Shown here: positions 1 to 5,838 of the stretch, in pieces
Layout: every line of letters starts with the position of its first letter
How positions within the stretch are numbered: position 1 is the stretch's first letter
Program-made: the position numbers and the translations under genes
Assembly: GCA_003452695.1 (NCBI GenBank)
Contig: DMNP01000316.1
Location: 1 to 7,583, forward strand
Direction: 5' to 3'
Length of the DNA: 7,583 bases
Source: Eggerthellaceae bacterium
Lineage (GTDB): Bacteria > Actinomycetota > Coriobacteriia > Coriobacteriales > Eggerthellaceae
The notes under the pieces: generated by a model
Told to the model about the DNA's origin: nothing
The model's database searches: none
The model's input: only the letters and a program-made list of their open reading frames with translations

Positions 1-510
1 GAAACCTGGTACTGCACGGCGTATGTAAGCTCCATCTGCTACCAGCTGCAGGAAGTCATAACCGATTCGGTGGCCAAGGCGGTGCGCCAGGTGGCGGAAT
101 CCGAAGGCGCCATCCTGGACAAGACCCAGCTGCTCATGGTGCTTATAACCGTATTGGCGCTGGTGGGTTCGGCCCTGGGCATTTCGAACCTTATTACCGC
201 TTCGGTCATGGAGCGCTCTCAGGAAATCGGCCTGCTGAAGGCCATCGGCGCGCACGACCGGGCCATATCGGCGCTCCTGCTCGTGGAAATGGTCATCGTT
301 GCCATCCTGGGCGGCGCGGTCGGCTTCGGGGTGGGCTATGGATTCGCGCAGATTATCGGCTTCACCGTGTTCAACTCCAGCATCGCGCTCAGCCCGCTGG
401 TCATACCGCTCGTCGTGGTGCTGGTGGTCGTGGTCACGCTCGCAGGCTCCATTCCCGCCATACGCACGGTCCTTCGCCTGGATCCGGCAGAAGTGCTTCA
501 CGGGAGGTAG
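1..510 (+). CDS. ABC transporter permease, FtsX/MacB family (C-terminal part, 5'-truncated by window)
   Basis: The frame is open from base 1, so the GTG at 70 is an internal codon and the true start lies left of the window; 169 residues are visible. They form the C-terminal FtsX-like domain. A membrane helix (LLMVLITVLALVGSALGI) comes first, then the cytoplasmic coupling segment with the hallmark ERSQEIGLLKAIGA, then two more hydrophobic helices. The end is SIPAIRTVLRLDPAEVLHGR, the usual end of this family (xPxxxLxG). The next permease begins 4 bases after the stop and has the same architecture, so the two probably form a heterodimeric membrane unit driven by the ATPase at 1788. Family assignment is strong. 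The transported substrate is unknown; a role in an iron-uptake type operon is inferred only from the neighbours. Confidence 0.9.
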   Translation, partial: ETWYCTAYVSSICYQLQEVITDSVAKAVRQVAESEGAILDKTQLLMVLITVLALVGSALGISNLITASVMERSQEIGLLKAIGAHDRAISALLLVEMVIVAILGGAVGFGVGYGFAQIIGFTVFNSSIALSPLVIPLVVVLVVVVTLAGSIPAIRTVLRLDPAEVLHGR

Positions 511-514
511 CCGC

Positions 515-1684
515 ATGAAACGACAAACCATGTACATGCGCATGATCACATCGTCGCTGGCGCGGCGCAAGTCGCGCATGCTGGTGGCGCTGCTGGCCGT
601 TACGGTCGGCGCCACCATCCTGGCAGGGCTGGTCACGGTGTACTACGACATGCCGCGCCAGATGGGCGAGCAGTTCCTGGCCTACGGCGCGAACCTTATC
701 CTCGTCCCCAGCTCGGATTCCGAGGGCATGACGTCCGAGGAAATAGACCGGGCCGTGGACACCATAGACGCGGACGTGGAAGGCGTCATATCGTATTGCT
801 ACGAATCGGCCACCATAAACGACGCGCCCGTCCTGGTTGCGGGCTGCGACCTGGCGGCCACGTTGGACACCAGCCCGTACTGGCAGATAGAAGGCCAGCT
901 GCCGTCCGCCGAAGGCCAGATCATGGTCGGCTTGAAGCAGGCGGATTTCTTCTCGCTGGCCCCGGGCGACACGGTCAGCATTTCCTATCTGCCGCCCGAA
1001 GCGGTGGCCGAGGGCCAGAACCTGAACGGCACGGTGGAGGGCGAGATCGTGCGCGAGTTCACCGTGACGGGCCTGCTGGACACCGGCAGCACCGAAGAGG
1101 ACTACTTCTTCATATCGGAAGAGGACATGCAGACCCTTACGCAGCGCCAGCTATCCTACAACGTGACCGAGCTGCGCGTGAACGCCGACGCCGAGCAGCT
1201 TGCCGCCTGCGTGCAGGAAATCAAGCAGACCGTGCCCGGCGTGTCGCCGCAGATGGTGAAGCGCATTACGGAATCGCAGACCACCGTGCTGTCCAAGCTG
1301 TCCGCGCTCGTGCTGCTGGTCACCATCATCACGCTCGGCCTGACCATGATATGCGTGGCCACGACCATGACCGCCGTGGTAACCGAGCGGCGCCGCGAAA
1401 TCGGCCTGCGCAAGGCGCTCGGCGCGTCCGACAAGTCCATCATGTTGGAATTCATGGGCGAGGGCCTGCTGCTCGGGTTCATCGGCGGCCTGCTCGGGTC
1501 GTTTCTGGGCTTCGGGTTCGCGCTGCTCGTAAGCACGAACGTGTTCAACAGCACGATCACTTTCCTGCCGGCGCTCATACCGATAACCATCGTCGTGGCG
1601 TTGGCGGTAACGGCGCTTGCCTGCGTGCTGCCCGTCCGCAACGCGACGAAGGTGGACCCGGCGCTCGTGCTGAAGGGGGAGTAG
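515..1684 (+). CDS. ABC transporter permease, FtsX/MacB family
   Basis: This is a complete 389-residue permease. The ATG at 515 is chosen because a GGGAGG box at 502-507, overlapping the previous stop codon, sits 7 bases upstream; a longer open frame beginning at 299 only shadows the preceding gene. Visible architecture: a short basic N-terminus, TM1 at about 23-43, a large extracytoplasmic domain at about 45-262 (MacB periplasmic-core-like), then TM2 about 263-287, TM3 about 314-339 and TM4 about 351-373. The coupling motif ERRREIGLRKALGA lies at 291-304, and the C-terminus reads VDPALVLKGE. The stretch QFLAYGANLILVPSS just after TM1 recalls the permeases of P19/Ftr1-linked iron operons, as I remember that family. 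It should pair with the truncated permease upstream and the ATPase downstream. The substrate is not deducible from sequence alone. Confidence 0.92.
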   Translation: MKRQTMYMRMITSSLARRKSRMLVALLAVTVGATILAGLVTVYYDMPRQMGEQFLAYGANLILVPSSDSEGMTSEEIDRAVDTIDADVEGVISYCYESATINDAPVLVAGCDLAATLDTSPYWQIEGQLPSAEGQIMVGLKQADFFSLAPGDTVSISYLPPEAVAEGQNLNGTVEGEIVREFTVTGLLDTGSTEEDYFFISEEDMQTLTQRQLSYNVTELRVNADAEQLAACVQEIKQTVPGVSPQMVKRITESQTTVLSKLSALVLLVTIITLGLTMICVATTMTAVVTERRREIGLRKALGASDKSIMLEFMGEGLLLGFIGGLLGSFLGFGFALLVSTNVFNSTITFLPALIPITIVVALAVTALACVLPVRNATKVDPALVLKGE

Positions 1685-1695
1685 CCGTGCTCGGG

Positions 1696-1743
1696 GCAAC
1701 GGCTCCCGGCGGAATGGCGCCCTGCGGAACGGCGCCGTTTGCA
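1696..1743 (+). repeat. Short tandem repeat and palindrome in the permease-ATPase spacer
   Basis: Two 13-base copies, GCGGAATGGCGCC at 1709-1721 and GCGGAACGGCGCC at 1724-1736, differ at one base and have a 15-base period. The second copy sits partly inside a perfect 12-base palindrome, AACGGCGCCGTT (1728-1739). The flanks 1696-1703 and 1735-1743 can also pair with one bulge, so the spacer RNA could form a hairpin just ahead of the ATPase start. There is no T-tract, so this is unlikely to be a terminator. A role in setting relative expression of permease and ATPase is speculation. Confidence 0.4.
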
Positions 1744-1787
1744 ACGACGACGATGCTGCAAGTGTTTGCAGGGGAATGGAGTGGGCG

Positions 1788-2483
1788 ATGTCGCTTCTGG
1801 AACTGAAGAACGTCTATAAGATATACGGGGACCTTCACGCCCTAGACGACGTGAACATGAAGATAGAGGAAGGCGAATGGGTGGCCATCATGGGGCCGTC
1901 GGGCTCGGGCAAGTCCACCGTGATGAACATAATCGGCTGCATGGACAAGCCCACGAAGGGCCAGGTGCTGCTGGACGGCGTGGACATAGCCAACGAATCC
2001 AGCAAGGGGCTGACCGACATTCGCCGCGACAAGATCGGCCTGATATTCCAGCAGTTCCACCTGATAAACTATCTTACGGCGCTGGAAAACGTCATGGTGG
2101 CGCAGTACTACCATTCCATGCCCGACGAAAAGGAGGCGCTCGAGGCGCTCGACCGCGTGGGGCTGGCCGACCGCGCCAAGCACCTGCCCAGCCAGCTGTC
2201 GGGCGGCGAGCAGCAGCGCGTGTGCGTGGCCCGTGCGCTGATCAACCATCCCGAGCTCATCCTGGCCGACGAGCCCACCGGCAACCTGGACGAGACCAAC
2301 GAGAAGATCGTGCTGGACTTGTTCAGGCAGCTTCACGACGAGGGCACGACCCTTATCGTCGTCACGCACGATGCGGAAGTCGGCGCGTCGGCGCAGCGCG
2401 TCATCACGCTGGAATACGGTAAAGTTACGAGCGAGCACGGCGACACGAGCTTCGGCAAGGTTGCGCGCAAGGACATGGTGTAG
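1788..2483 (+). CDS. ABC transporter ATP-binding protein, MacB/LolD type
   Basis: This 231-residue ATPase powers the two FtsX-type permeases upstream from the cytoplasmic face. All nucleotide-binding elements are intact: Walker [10 protein letters not shown] at 36-44, Q-loop Q88 in FQQFHL, signature LSGGEQQR at 137-144, Walker B LILADEP at 157-163 followed by the D-loop TGNLD, and the switch histidine H194 in VVTHD. The TGNLD form and overall length are typical of the MacB/LolD/FtsE branch, which partners with FtsX-like permeases and usually does not act as a classical importer. The ATG at 1788 is preferred over an in-frame ATG at 1776. The 1788 codon has a GGAG box at 1779-1782 at normal spacing, the 1776 codon would have its purine run only one base away, and the protein then begins [14 protein letters not shown] as in relatives. 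A 103-base spacer separates it from the second permease. Confidence 0.95.
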   Translation: MSLLELKNVYKIYGDLHALDDVNMKIEEGEWVAIMGPSGSGKSTVMNIIGCMDKPTKGQVLLDGVDIANESSKGLTDIRRDKIGLIFQQFHLINYLTALENVMVAQYYHSMPDEKEALEALDRVGLADRAKHLPSQLSGGEQQRVCVARALINHPELILADEPTGNLDETNEKIVLDLFRQLHDEGTTLIVVTHDAEVGASAQRVITLEYGKVTSEHGDTSFGKVARKDMV

Positions 2484-2487
2484 CGCA

Positions 2488-2515
2488 GGCCCGGCTCGGC
2501 GCGTGGCCCCGGGCC
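2488..2515 (+). other. GC-only stem-loop after the ATPase gene
   Basis: GGCCCGG (2488-2494) and CCGGGCC (2509-2515) form a 7-bp stem with a 14-base loop right after the ATPase stop codon. There is no T-tract, so it is not a canonical intrinsic terminator. It could be a transcript-end or processing structure, or chance in very GC-rich spacer. The rest of the 182-base spacer up to the lipoprotein gene shows no convincing promoter: a TTGCAA at 2618 lacks a -10 box at the right distance. Whether the lipoprotein is co-transcribed with the ABC genes is therefore open. Confidence 0.25.
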
Positions 2516-2665
2516 GCCCGGACGTACGGCGGCACGGACCCGTCGGGCTGCCGGCACAGGGCGCAAGGGGGGAGACCTCCGCAGCACCTGGGCCGGCTGG
2601 CACGAGCGCCCGCTGGCTTGCAATGGGAGTGCGTTTTAAAGAAAAGACGTGGAACGGAGATTGGT

Positions 2666-3118
2666 ATGACGAACATCATGCATCGAAACGTAGCGCGGGC
2701 GGTTGTCGTTTTGGGAATAGCGGCGCTCCTGGGGCTGGCCGGCTGCGGGTCGGGCGGATCGGCTTCCAGCGCGAAGGCCCTGAAGGACGGCACCTACGAG
2801 GGCAAGTCTGCCGTGCACGAAAGCCATACCGACGGCGATGGCTACGGCACGATACAGATAACGGTGGAAGGCGGCAACATCGCCTCGGTCGACTTCAAGG
2901 CCTTCCAGGTGGATGGAACGCCCAAGGACAAGAACTACGGCAAGGACGGCGCCTACTACGGCGTGGCCCAGAAGGCCGCCGCCACCGCCGACGAATACGC
3001 CGCGGCCCTGGTGGAAAAAGGCTACGTGGAAGACGTGGACGTGATATCGGGCGCCACGTTCATGCACGACCAGTTCGTCGAAGCCGCCGAAGACGCCCTT
3101 TCCAAAGCCGCCGAATAA
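2666..3118 (+). CDS. FMN-binding domain lipoprotein (putative extracytoplasmic electron carrier)
   Basis: This is a 150-residue predicted lipoprotein. A signal peptide with hydrophobic core at about 12-25 ends in the lipobox LAGC, so the anchor would be Cys27, followed by a Gly/Ser-rich tether. Residues about 40-148 match the FMN-binding domain (PF04205 type): it opens DGTYEG, has the strand pattern GTIQITVEGGNI, and near the end carries SGAT at 128-131. In this family FMN is attached by ApbE through a phosphoester bond to the Thr, here T131. The protein would carry electrons outside the membrane, for example in ferric reduction or an electron-transfer chain. The ATG at 2666 is chosen for the GGAG at 2656-2659, 6 bases upstream. 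An in-frame TTG further up would add 16 residues with no SD and spoil the signal peptide. Its place after MacB-like ABC genes suggests an iron-related operon, but that is inference. Confidence 0.9.
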   Translation: MTNIMHRNVARAVVVLGIAALLGLAGCGSGGSASSAKALKDGTYEGKSAVHESHTDGDGYGTIQITVEGGNIASVDFKAFQVDGTPKDKNYGKDGAYYGVAQKAAATADEYAAALVEKGYVEDVDVISGATFMHDQFVEAAEDALSKAAE

Positions 3119-3140
3119 CCGCGCCGCAGAATTACCCGCA

Positions 3141-3218
3141 GGGAACACGCCCCTGTTCAAAGTGCATAAACACTCGTGAACAGGCCCCGCCCCCTGTTCG
3201 TTCAGGTCCCCGTTCACG
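3141..3218. repeat. Cluster of competing inverted repeats (GAACAGG / CCTGTTC) in convergent spacer
   Basis: CCTGTTCA (3152-3159) pairs with TGAACAGG (3177-3184) in an 8-bp stem. Inside it AGTG (3161-3164) and CACT (3171-3174) extend the helix around a CATAAA loop. The same right arm can instead pair downstream with CCTGTTC (3193-3199), and CGTGAAC (3175-3181) can pair with GTTCACG (3212-3218). The three pairings are mutually exclusive. The block lies between the stop of the FMN lipoprotein and the putative minus-strand gene, where a bidirectional terminator would be expected. There is no T-tract on either strand, so termination is only one option; repeated operator half-sites are another. Confidence 0.45.
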
Positions 3219-3280
3219 CAGATGGCGGCGAAGTCGGCGTGGGCCGTACGGATCCGGGGGTGCGTTTGCGGGAAGGACCG

Positions 3281-3490
3281 CTACGCTTCCTGCGCGGCAA
3301 TCGCGGGCGCAGGCGAATCTGCCGGCTTCGTTGCGAACGCGCCAGCTGCTCCTGCAAGCGCAAGCAGCGCGATGGACACGAGGCAGAGCGGATGCGCGCC
3401 GGCGCTTGCGACGACGACTCCGCCGACCCCTGCGCCGATGGCGTAGGCGAACATGGGATGCTTTCGAAGGGATTGGCGTATAATGTTCAT
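3281..3490 (-). CDS. Putative small membrane protein, or C-terminal remnant of an MFS transporter
   Basis: On the minus strand this frame encodes 69 residues from an ATG at 3490; an internal ATG at 3454 would give 57. It contains two hydrophobic stretches, FAYAIGAGVGGVVVASAG and LCLVSIALLALAGAAGAFA, then a short Ala/Pro-rich tail. Codons from residue 13 onward have high G+C in third positions, as in the real genes here. The helix pair with a Gly-rich first helix and short loop resembles TM11-TM12 of MFS transporters, so this may be the leftover 3' end of one. Against a working gene, neither start has an SD-like sequence, and the first 12 codons overlap the promoter of the divergent PASTA gene. 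The frame stays open much further upstream, but there it only shadows the PASTA gene. It is convergent with the FMN lipoprotein gene. I recognise no specific family. Confidence 0.38.
   Translation of the reverse strand: MNIIRQSLRKHPMFAYAIGAGVGGVVVASAGAHPLCLVSIALLALAGAAGAFATKPADSPAPAIAAQEA
3479..3484 (+). promoter_or_regulatory. Promoter -10 box of the PASTA lipoprotein gene
   Basis: A perfect TATAAT lies 31 bases before the ATG at 3516, giving a predicted transcript start near 3491 and a short leader that contains the AAAGGAG ribosome site at 3504-3510. No good -35 hexamer is visible at 16-18 bases upstream (around 3455-3462), and there is no exact TGn extension, so an activator or a non-consensus -35 may be involved. 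In such GC-rich DNA an exact TATAAT at the right place is unlikely to be chance. Confidence 0.65.
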
Positions 3491-3515
3491 GAAGCCAAAT
3501 GCGAAAGGAGTTGCA

Positions 3516-4673
3516 ATGAAAGCGAATGCGAATGCATCAGGCTCGAAACGCTCGACGCCGCGCATTGGGGTGATAATAGGGCTGCTGGCTGCAGTGTTTG
3601 CCATTCTTGCGGCCGTTGGGCTGGCAGGATGCGGCCCCAAACAGGTTGACGTGCCCAACCTGGTGTACCTAAGCCGCGATGAAGCGCAAGCGGAGCTTGA
3701 AAAGGCCGGTTTGAAGCTGGGTGAAGTGTCCGAAGGATCGAACGGCGAGCTGAAGCTGGGCGATATTGTATGGAAGCAAAGTCCCGAAGCTGGCGGCAAG
3801 GCCGACGAAGGCTCGGCGGTGAACGTGACCGTGTCCGTCGGACCGAAGATGGGCGACGAAGTGGTCGTGCCCGACATCACGGGCAAGACGATCGAGGAAG
3901 CCGAGAAGGCCCTGTCCGATGTGCTGCTCATCCCCATGCCCGGCACTCCGGTAACTTCGGATACGGTGGAACCGGGCAAGATATGCGCACAGTCGGTGCC
4001 CGCAGGCAGCAAGGTGAAAGTGCTCGATCCCGTAACGTACGCCATCAGCCTGGGCAAGGAAAAGGTGGCCGTGCCCGATGTTGCCGGCAAACCCATTGCC
4101 GAAGCGCGCGACATCCTGGCGAAGGCTGGCTTGGGCTGCGACACCACCGGGGCGTACAACGACAAGGTGGCCAAGGATACGGTCATCAGCCAAAGCGTGG
4201 TGAAGGACCAGCAGGTGGACAAGGGCACGGTCGTAACGCTCGAGGTGTCGCTTGGCGTGAAGCCGCCCGACAAGGTTGCCGTCCCCGACATCTACACCTA
4301 TAACCTGGCCGGCGCCAAGGGTGCGCTCGAGAGCGCGGGCCTGAAGTACTCGTATTCGGGCGACGAGGCCGGCACGGTAACCTTCATCGATCCCGCTCCC
4401 GGCACGAAGGTTGACCAAGGTTCGACGGTGAAGTTCGAGCTGAGCGTGCCGAAGCCGACGCCGCCGGAACCCACGCCCACCATCGTCAAGAACCACCTGA
4501 CCAAGAAGCAGGTTGAAGAGATCGTTTGGGAAAACGGCCTCGGGCAGTTGGAGGAAGCCCAGAAGGTTGAGCTGAACGACAACATCGAGTATTGGGAAGT
4601 AACCTGCAGCGACACGAACGGCAAGCAGCACGTTTTCGTCATCGATCCCGATGGTAAAGTGTCGCCCGTGTAA
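3516..4673 (+). CDS. PASTA-repeat lipoprotein with PepSY-like C-terminal domain
   Basis: This is a 385-residue predicted surface lipoprotein. The N-terminus has a polar, basic stretch (KRSTPR), a hydrophobic core at about 17-36 and the lipobox LAGC with Cys39. Four PASTA domains follow at about 44-109, 115-180, 183-247 and 253-312. Each opens with V-x-V-P-(D/N)-(hydrophobic), has an Ala-rich helix ending near AGL, and closes with a G-(S/T)-x-V strand. A Pro-rich linker (PKPTPPEPTPT) leads to a domain at about 325-385 whose helix-strand-strand pattern, ending VFVIDPDGKV, resembles PepSY. PASTA domains bind muropeptides or cell-wall polymers and normally sit on PknB-type kinases or class B PBPs; here there is no kinase or transpeptidase, so a wall-sensing or adaptor role is inferred. 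The start is set by AAAGGAG at 3504-3510, 5 bases before the ATG. An in-frame ATG at 3453 lies upstream of the -10 box. The gene is monocistronic, with its own promoter and terminator. Confidence 0.9.
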   Translation: MKANANASGSKRSTPRIGVIIGLLAAVFAILAAVGLAGCGPKQVDVPNLVYLSRDEAQAELEKAGLKLGEVSEGSNGELKLGDIVWKQSPEAGGKADEGSAVNVTVSVGPKMGDEVVVPDITGKTIEEAEKALSDVLLIPMPGTPVTSDTVEPGKICAQSVPAGSKVKVLDPVTYAISLGKEKVAVPDVAGKPIAEARDILAKAGLGCDTTGAYNDKVAKDTVISQSVVKDQQVDKGTVVTLEVSLGVKPPDKVAVPDIYTYNLAGAKGALESAGLKYSYSGDEAGTVTFIDPAPGTKVDQGSTVKFELSVPKPTPPEPTPTIVKNHLTKKQVEEIVWENGLGQLEEAQKVELNDNIEYWEVTCSDTNGKQHVFVIDPDGKVSPV

Positions 4674-4724
4674 GGATTTCCGCTAGGAACCGCACGGCCG
4701 AGAGCCTGCGAACCAACACGCGCC

Positions 4725-4760
4725 AGCGCGCCGAAGCCACCGCTTCGGCGCGCTTCTTTA
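4725..4760 (+). terminator. Rho-independent terminator of the PASTA lipoprotein gene
   Basis: GCGCGCCGAAGC (4726-4737) and GCTTCGGCGCGC (4742-4753) form a perfect 12-bp stem with a CACC loop; A4725-T4754 adds a thirteenth pair. The tail TTCTTTA follows. It lies about 50 bases after the stop codon. The rest of 4674-4980 (307 bases, no gene) shows only the ribosome site of the next gene at 4965-4971 and a weak -10-like TATCTT at 4915-4920 without a clear -35. Confidence 0.92.
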
Positions 4761-4980
4761 TGCGAGCGGCTCGTCAGATGGGACAGCGCGGGACGCGGGC
4801 GTCGCTGCAGGACCTATGTCCCGATGCGCCATGCCCAAATGTAGAGTTGTCGGGATTTGATTGCAGGTGGCGTGGCCGGCCGTCGAAACAGAGGCAGCAG
4901 TGCATGCGAAGTGCTATCTTTTGTTTTCACGGGAAGCCGCCAGTTCATGAAGCTGGCACGATACAAGGAGGCGACGCATC

Positions 4981-5469
4981 GTGAAGCCCGGGCGCAGAAT
5001 ACCGCTTGCCAGCGCAGCTGCGGTCCTGTTGGCGGTGTGCGTGGCCGTGGGCATCTACGCGCTCACTGAGCAGCCCCCCGACGCCACGTCGTTGCAGTCG
5101 GGTGCGGTGAACGACGCGCTCGTGCGCCTCTTCGGCGGAGCGCCGTTCCTCTACGATTCGAAAACGGGCTTATGGCTGGGAATAAGCATTCGCCACTGGG
5201 CGCATGCGGTCGAGTTCTGGCTGCTCGGGTTGCCCGTGGCCCTGGCTGCCTGGCTTGCCGCTCGGCCGCGCGTTGCGGTGGCGGGTGCCGTGTCGCTTGC
5301 CGTGTGCGCTGCGTGCTCGATTTTCGACCAGTGCCACAAGCTGTTCGTCCCCGGCCGCCACTTCGATTTTTTCGACCTGGTCATGGACGCGCTGGGCTAT
5401 ACAACGGCCATAGCCATGGTGCTGCTGGTGGCATGGGCCGTCTCTGCCCTGCGAAGGCGGCATCGGTAA
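4981..5469 (+). CDS. VanZ-family membrane protein
   Basis: This is a 162-residue integral membrane protein. Predicted helices lie at about 8-28, 77-94, 98-115 and 138-157. The VanZ-like signature is clear. An R71-H72...H75...E78-F79 cluster opens the second helix. Then comes D116-Q-x-H119-K-x-F-V-P-G-R126 with D129, D132 and D136 behind it and G139 in the last helix, matching the family pattern D(E/Q)xHQxFxPGRxxxxxDxxxNxxG. Family members include VanZ, which raises teicoplanin resistance in enterococci, and many proteins of unknown cell-envelope function; the catalytic or binding role is not established. The start is GTG, chosen for the strong AAGGAGG at 4965-4971, 9 bases upstream. The gene stands alone: no vanHAX-type gene or sensor kinase is nearby, so antibiotic resistance should not be assumed. 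A weak stem (AACGG 5486-5490 with CCGTT 5504-5508) follows the stop. Confidence 0.87.
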   Translation: MKPGRRIPLASAAAVLLAVCVAVGIYALTEQPPDATSLQSGAVNDALVRLFGGAPFLYDSKTGLWLGISIRHWAHAVEFWLLGLPVALAAWLAARPRVAVAGAVSLAVCAACSIFDQCHKLFVPGRHFDFFDLVMDALGYTTAIAMVLLVAWAVSALRRRHR

Positions 5470-5685
5470 TACCCGTTGCCCGCGTAACGGCAAATCGCCT
5501 TAACCGTTTCCCCCTGATCGTCCAGAAAAGCACGCTTGGGGTCGTACCCCTTCGATGATTGCACGAAATGCGCGGTTCGGGGACAGCGGCATAGCCGAAC
5601 CTTCCAATGTGTGCAGGGCTTCCAGGCCGACCTTCTCCCAGCAACGGGCGGCATGCGCGGAAACGGCGGTCTCGCGGGCTGGCAT
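5470..5685 (-). pseudogene. Possible frameshifted minus-strand coding remnant (family not recognised)
   Basis: The 369-base spacer 5470-5838 has no intact gene. On its minus strand, a frame from the ATG at 5685 reads like protein (RETAVSAHAARCWEKVGLEA, then PLSPNRAFRAIIEG) with GC-rich third positions. It then deteriorates into low-GC3 codons and stops at 5500. The neighbouring frame beyond about 5555 reads equally well (GYDPKRAFLDDQGETVKAI, then CRYAGNGYYRC). The two join if one base is removed from the CCCC run at 5547-5550, giving IIEGYDPK. The joined frame runs antisense into the end of the VanZ gene. This looks like a decayed gene fragment, but I cannot name a family, and antisense or chance reading frames in GC-rich DNA remain possible. 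A plus-strand frame is also open across the spacer but shows no coding character. Confidence 0.25.
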
Positions 5686-5687
5686 GC

Positions 5688-5716
5688 TTGGAAAGAGCGG
5701 CCTCGTGGGTTAGCAT
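5688..5716 (+). promoter_or_regulatory. Candidate sigma-70-type promoter of the CDF-GNAT gene
   Basis: TTGGAA (5688-5693) and TAGCAT (5711-5716) are separated by exactly 17 bases, each matching consensus at four of six positions. The predicted transcript would start near 5723 and have a leader of about 115 bases. No stronger pair is visible in the spacer. The matches are modest, so this is tentative. Confidence 0.3.
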
Positions 5717-5745
5717 ATTTCACAAACGCGACAAGCGGTAAAGCA

Positions 5746-5797
5746 TGGTGCATGCCAATGATCATGCCAAGGGGCGCAACGTGGTGCATGCAAGGGG
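5746..5797 (+). repeat. Phased CATGC(C)AA direct repeats in the leader of the CDF-GNAT gene
   Basis: TGGTGCATGC occurs at 5746-5755 and again at 5782-5791, a 36-base period. Within them, CATGCCAA (5751-5758), CATGCCAAGGGG (5763-5774) and CATGCAAGGGG (5787-5797) are related copies beginning 12 and 24 bases apart. The palindrome GCATGC appears four times in 141 bases (5651, 5682, 5750, 5786). The repeats sit between the candidate promoter and the ribosome site, where an operator or leader element would act. Whether a regulator or an RNA structure uses them is not known. Confidence 0.5.
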
Positions 5798-5838
5798 ACG
5801 CGCCAAGAAGCGGTCCTGCCGATGGAAAGGGGCTTGCC

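Noticed and set aside
70..510. GTG at 70 as a real start of the first permease
   Set aside because: The frame is open to base 1 with family-like sequence, no ribosome site precedes 70, and the visible part lacks TM1 and the extracytoplasmic domain, so it is a truncated gene.
1776..1787. Earlier in-frame ATG of the ATPase gene
   Set aside because: Its purine run is one base from the codon, too close for ribosome binding, while the ATG at 1788 has GGAG at normal spacing and gives the family-typical N-terminus.
796..1806. 336-codon plus-strand frame overlapping the second permease
   Set aside because: It is an out-of-frame shadow: Arg/Gly/Ala/His-rich, no motif, no ribosome site, and entirely over the strongly supported permease before running on through the spacer into the ATPase start.
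3141..3218. GAAC/GTTC repeats as a LexA (SOS) operator
   Set aside because: The arms are separated by 17 or more bases and do not form the compact CGAAC-N4-GTTCG type site; no SOS gene is adjacent.
3491..4291. Upstream extension of the minus-strand membrane frame, opposite the PASTA gene
   Set aside because: This part of the frame is Ser/Thr/Pro-rich, low-complexity shadow of the PASTA domains. Only the portion below 3490 has coding character on the minus strand.
4981..5469. VanZ-family gene as a glycopeptide-resistance determinant
   Set aside because: There is no vanH/A/X, regulator or transposon sequence near it, and the VanZ fold is widespread in bacteria without resistance.
5746..5797. 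Leader repeats as a CRISPR array
   Set aside because: The repeats are only 8-12 bases, have unequal spacing of 12 and 24, and no spacer-repeat regularity or cas gene is present.
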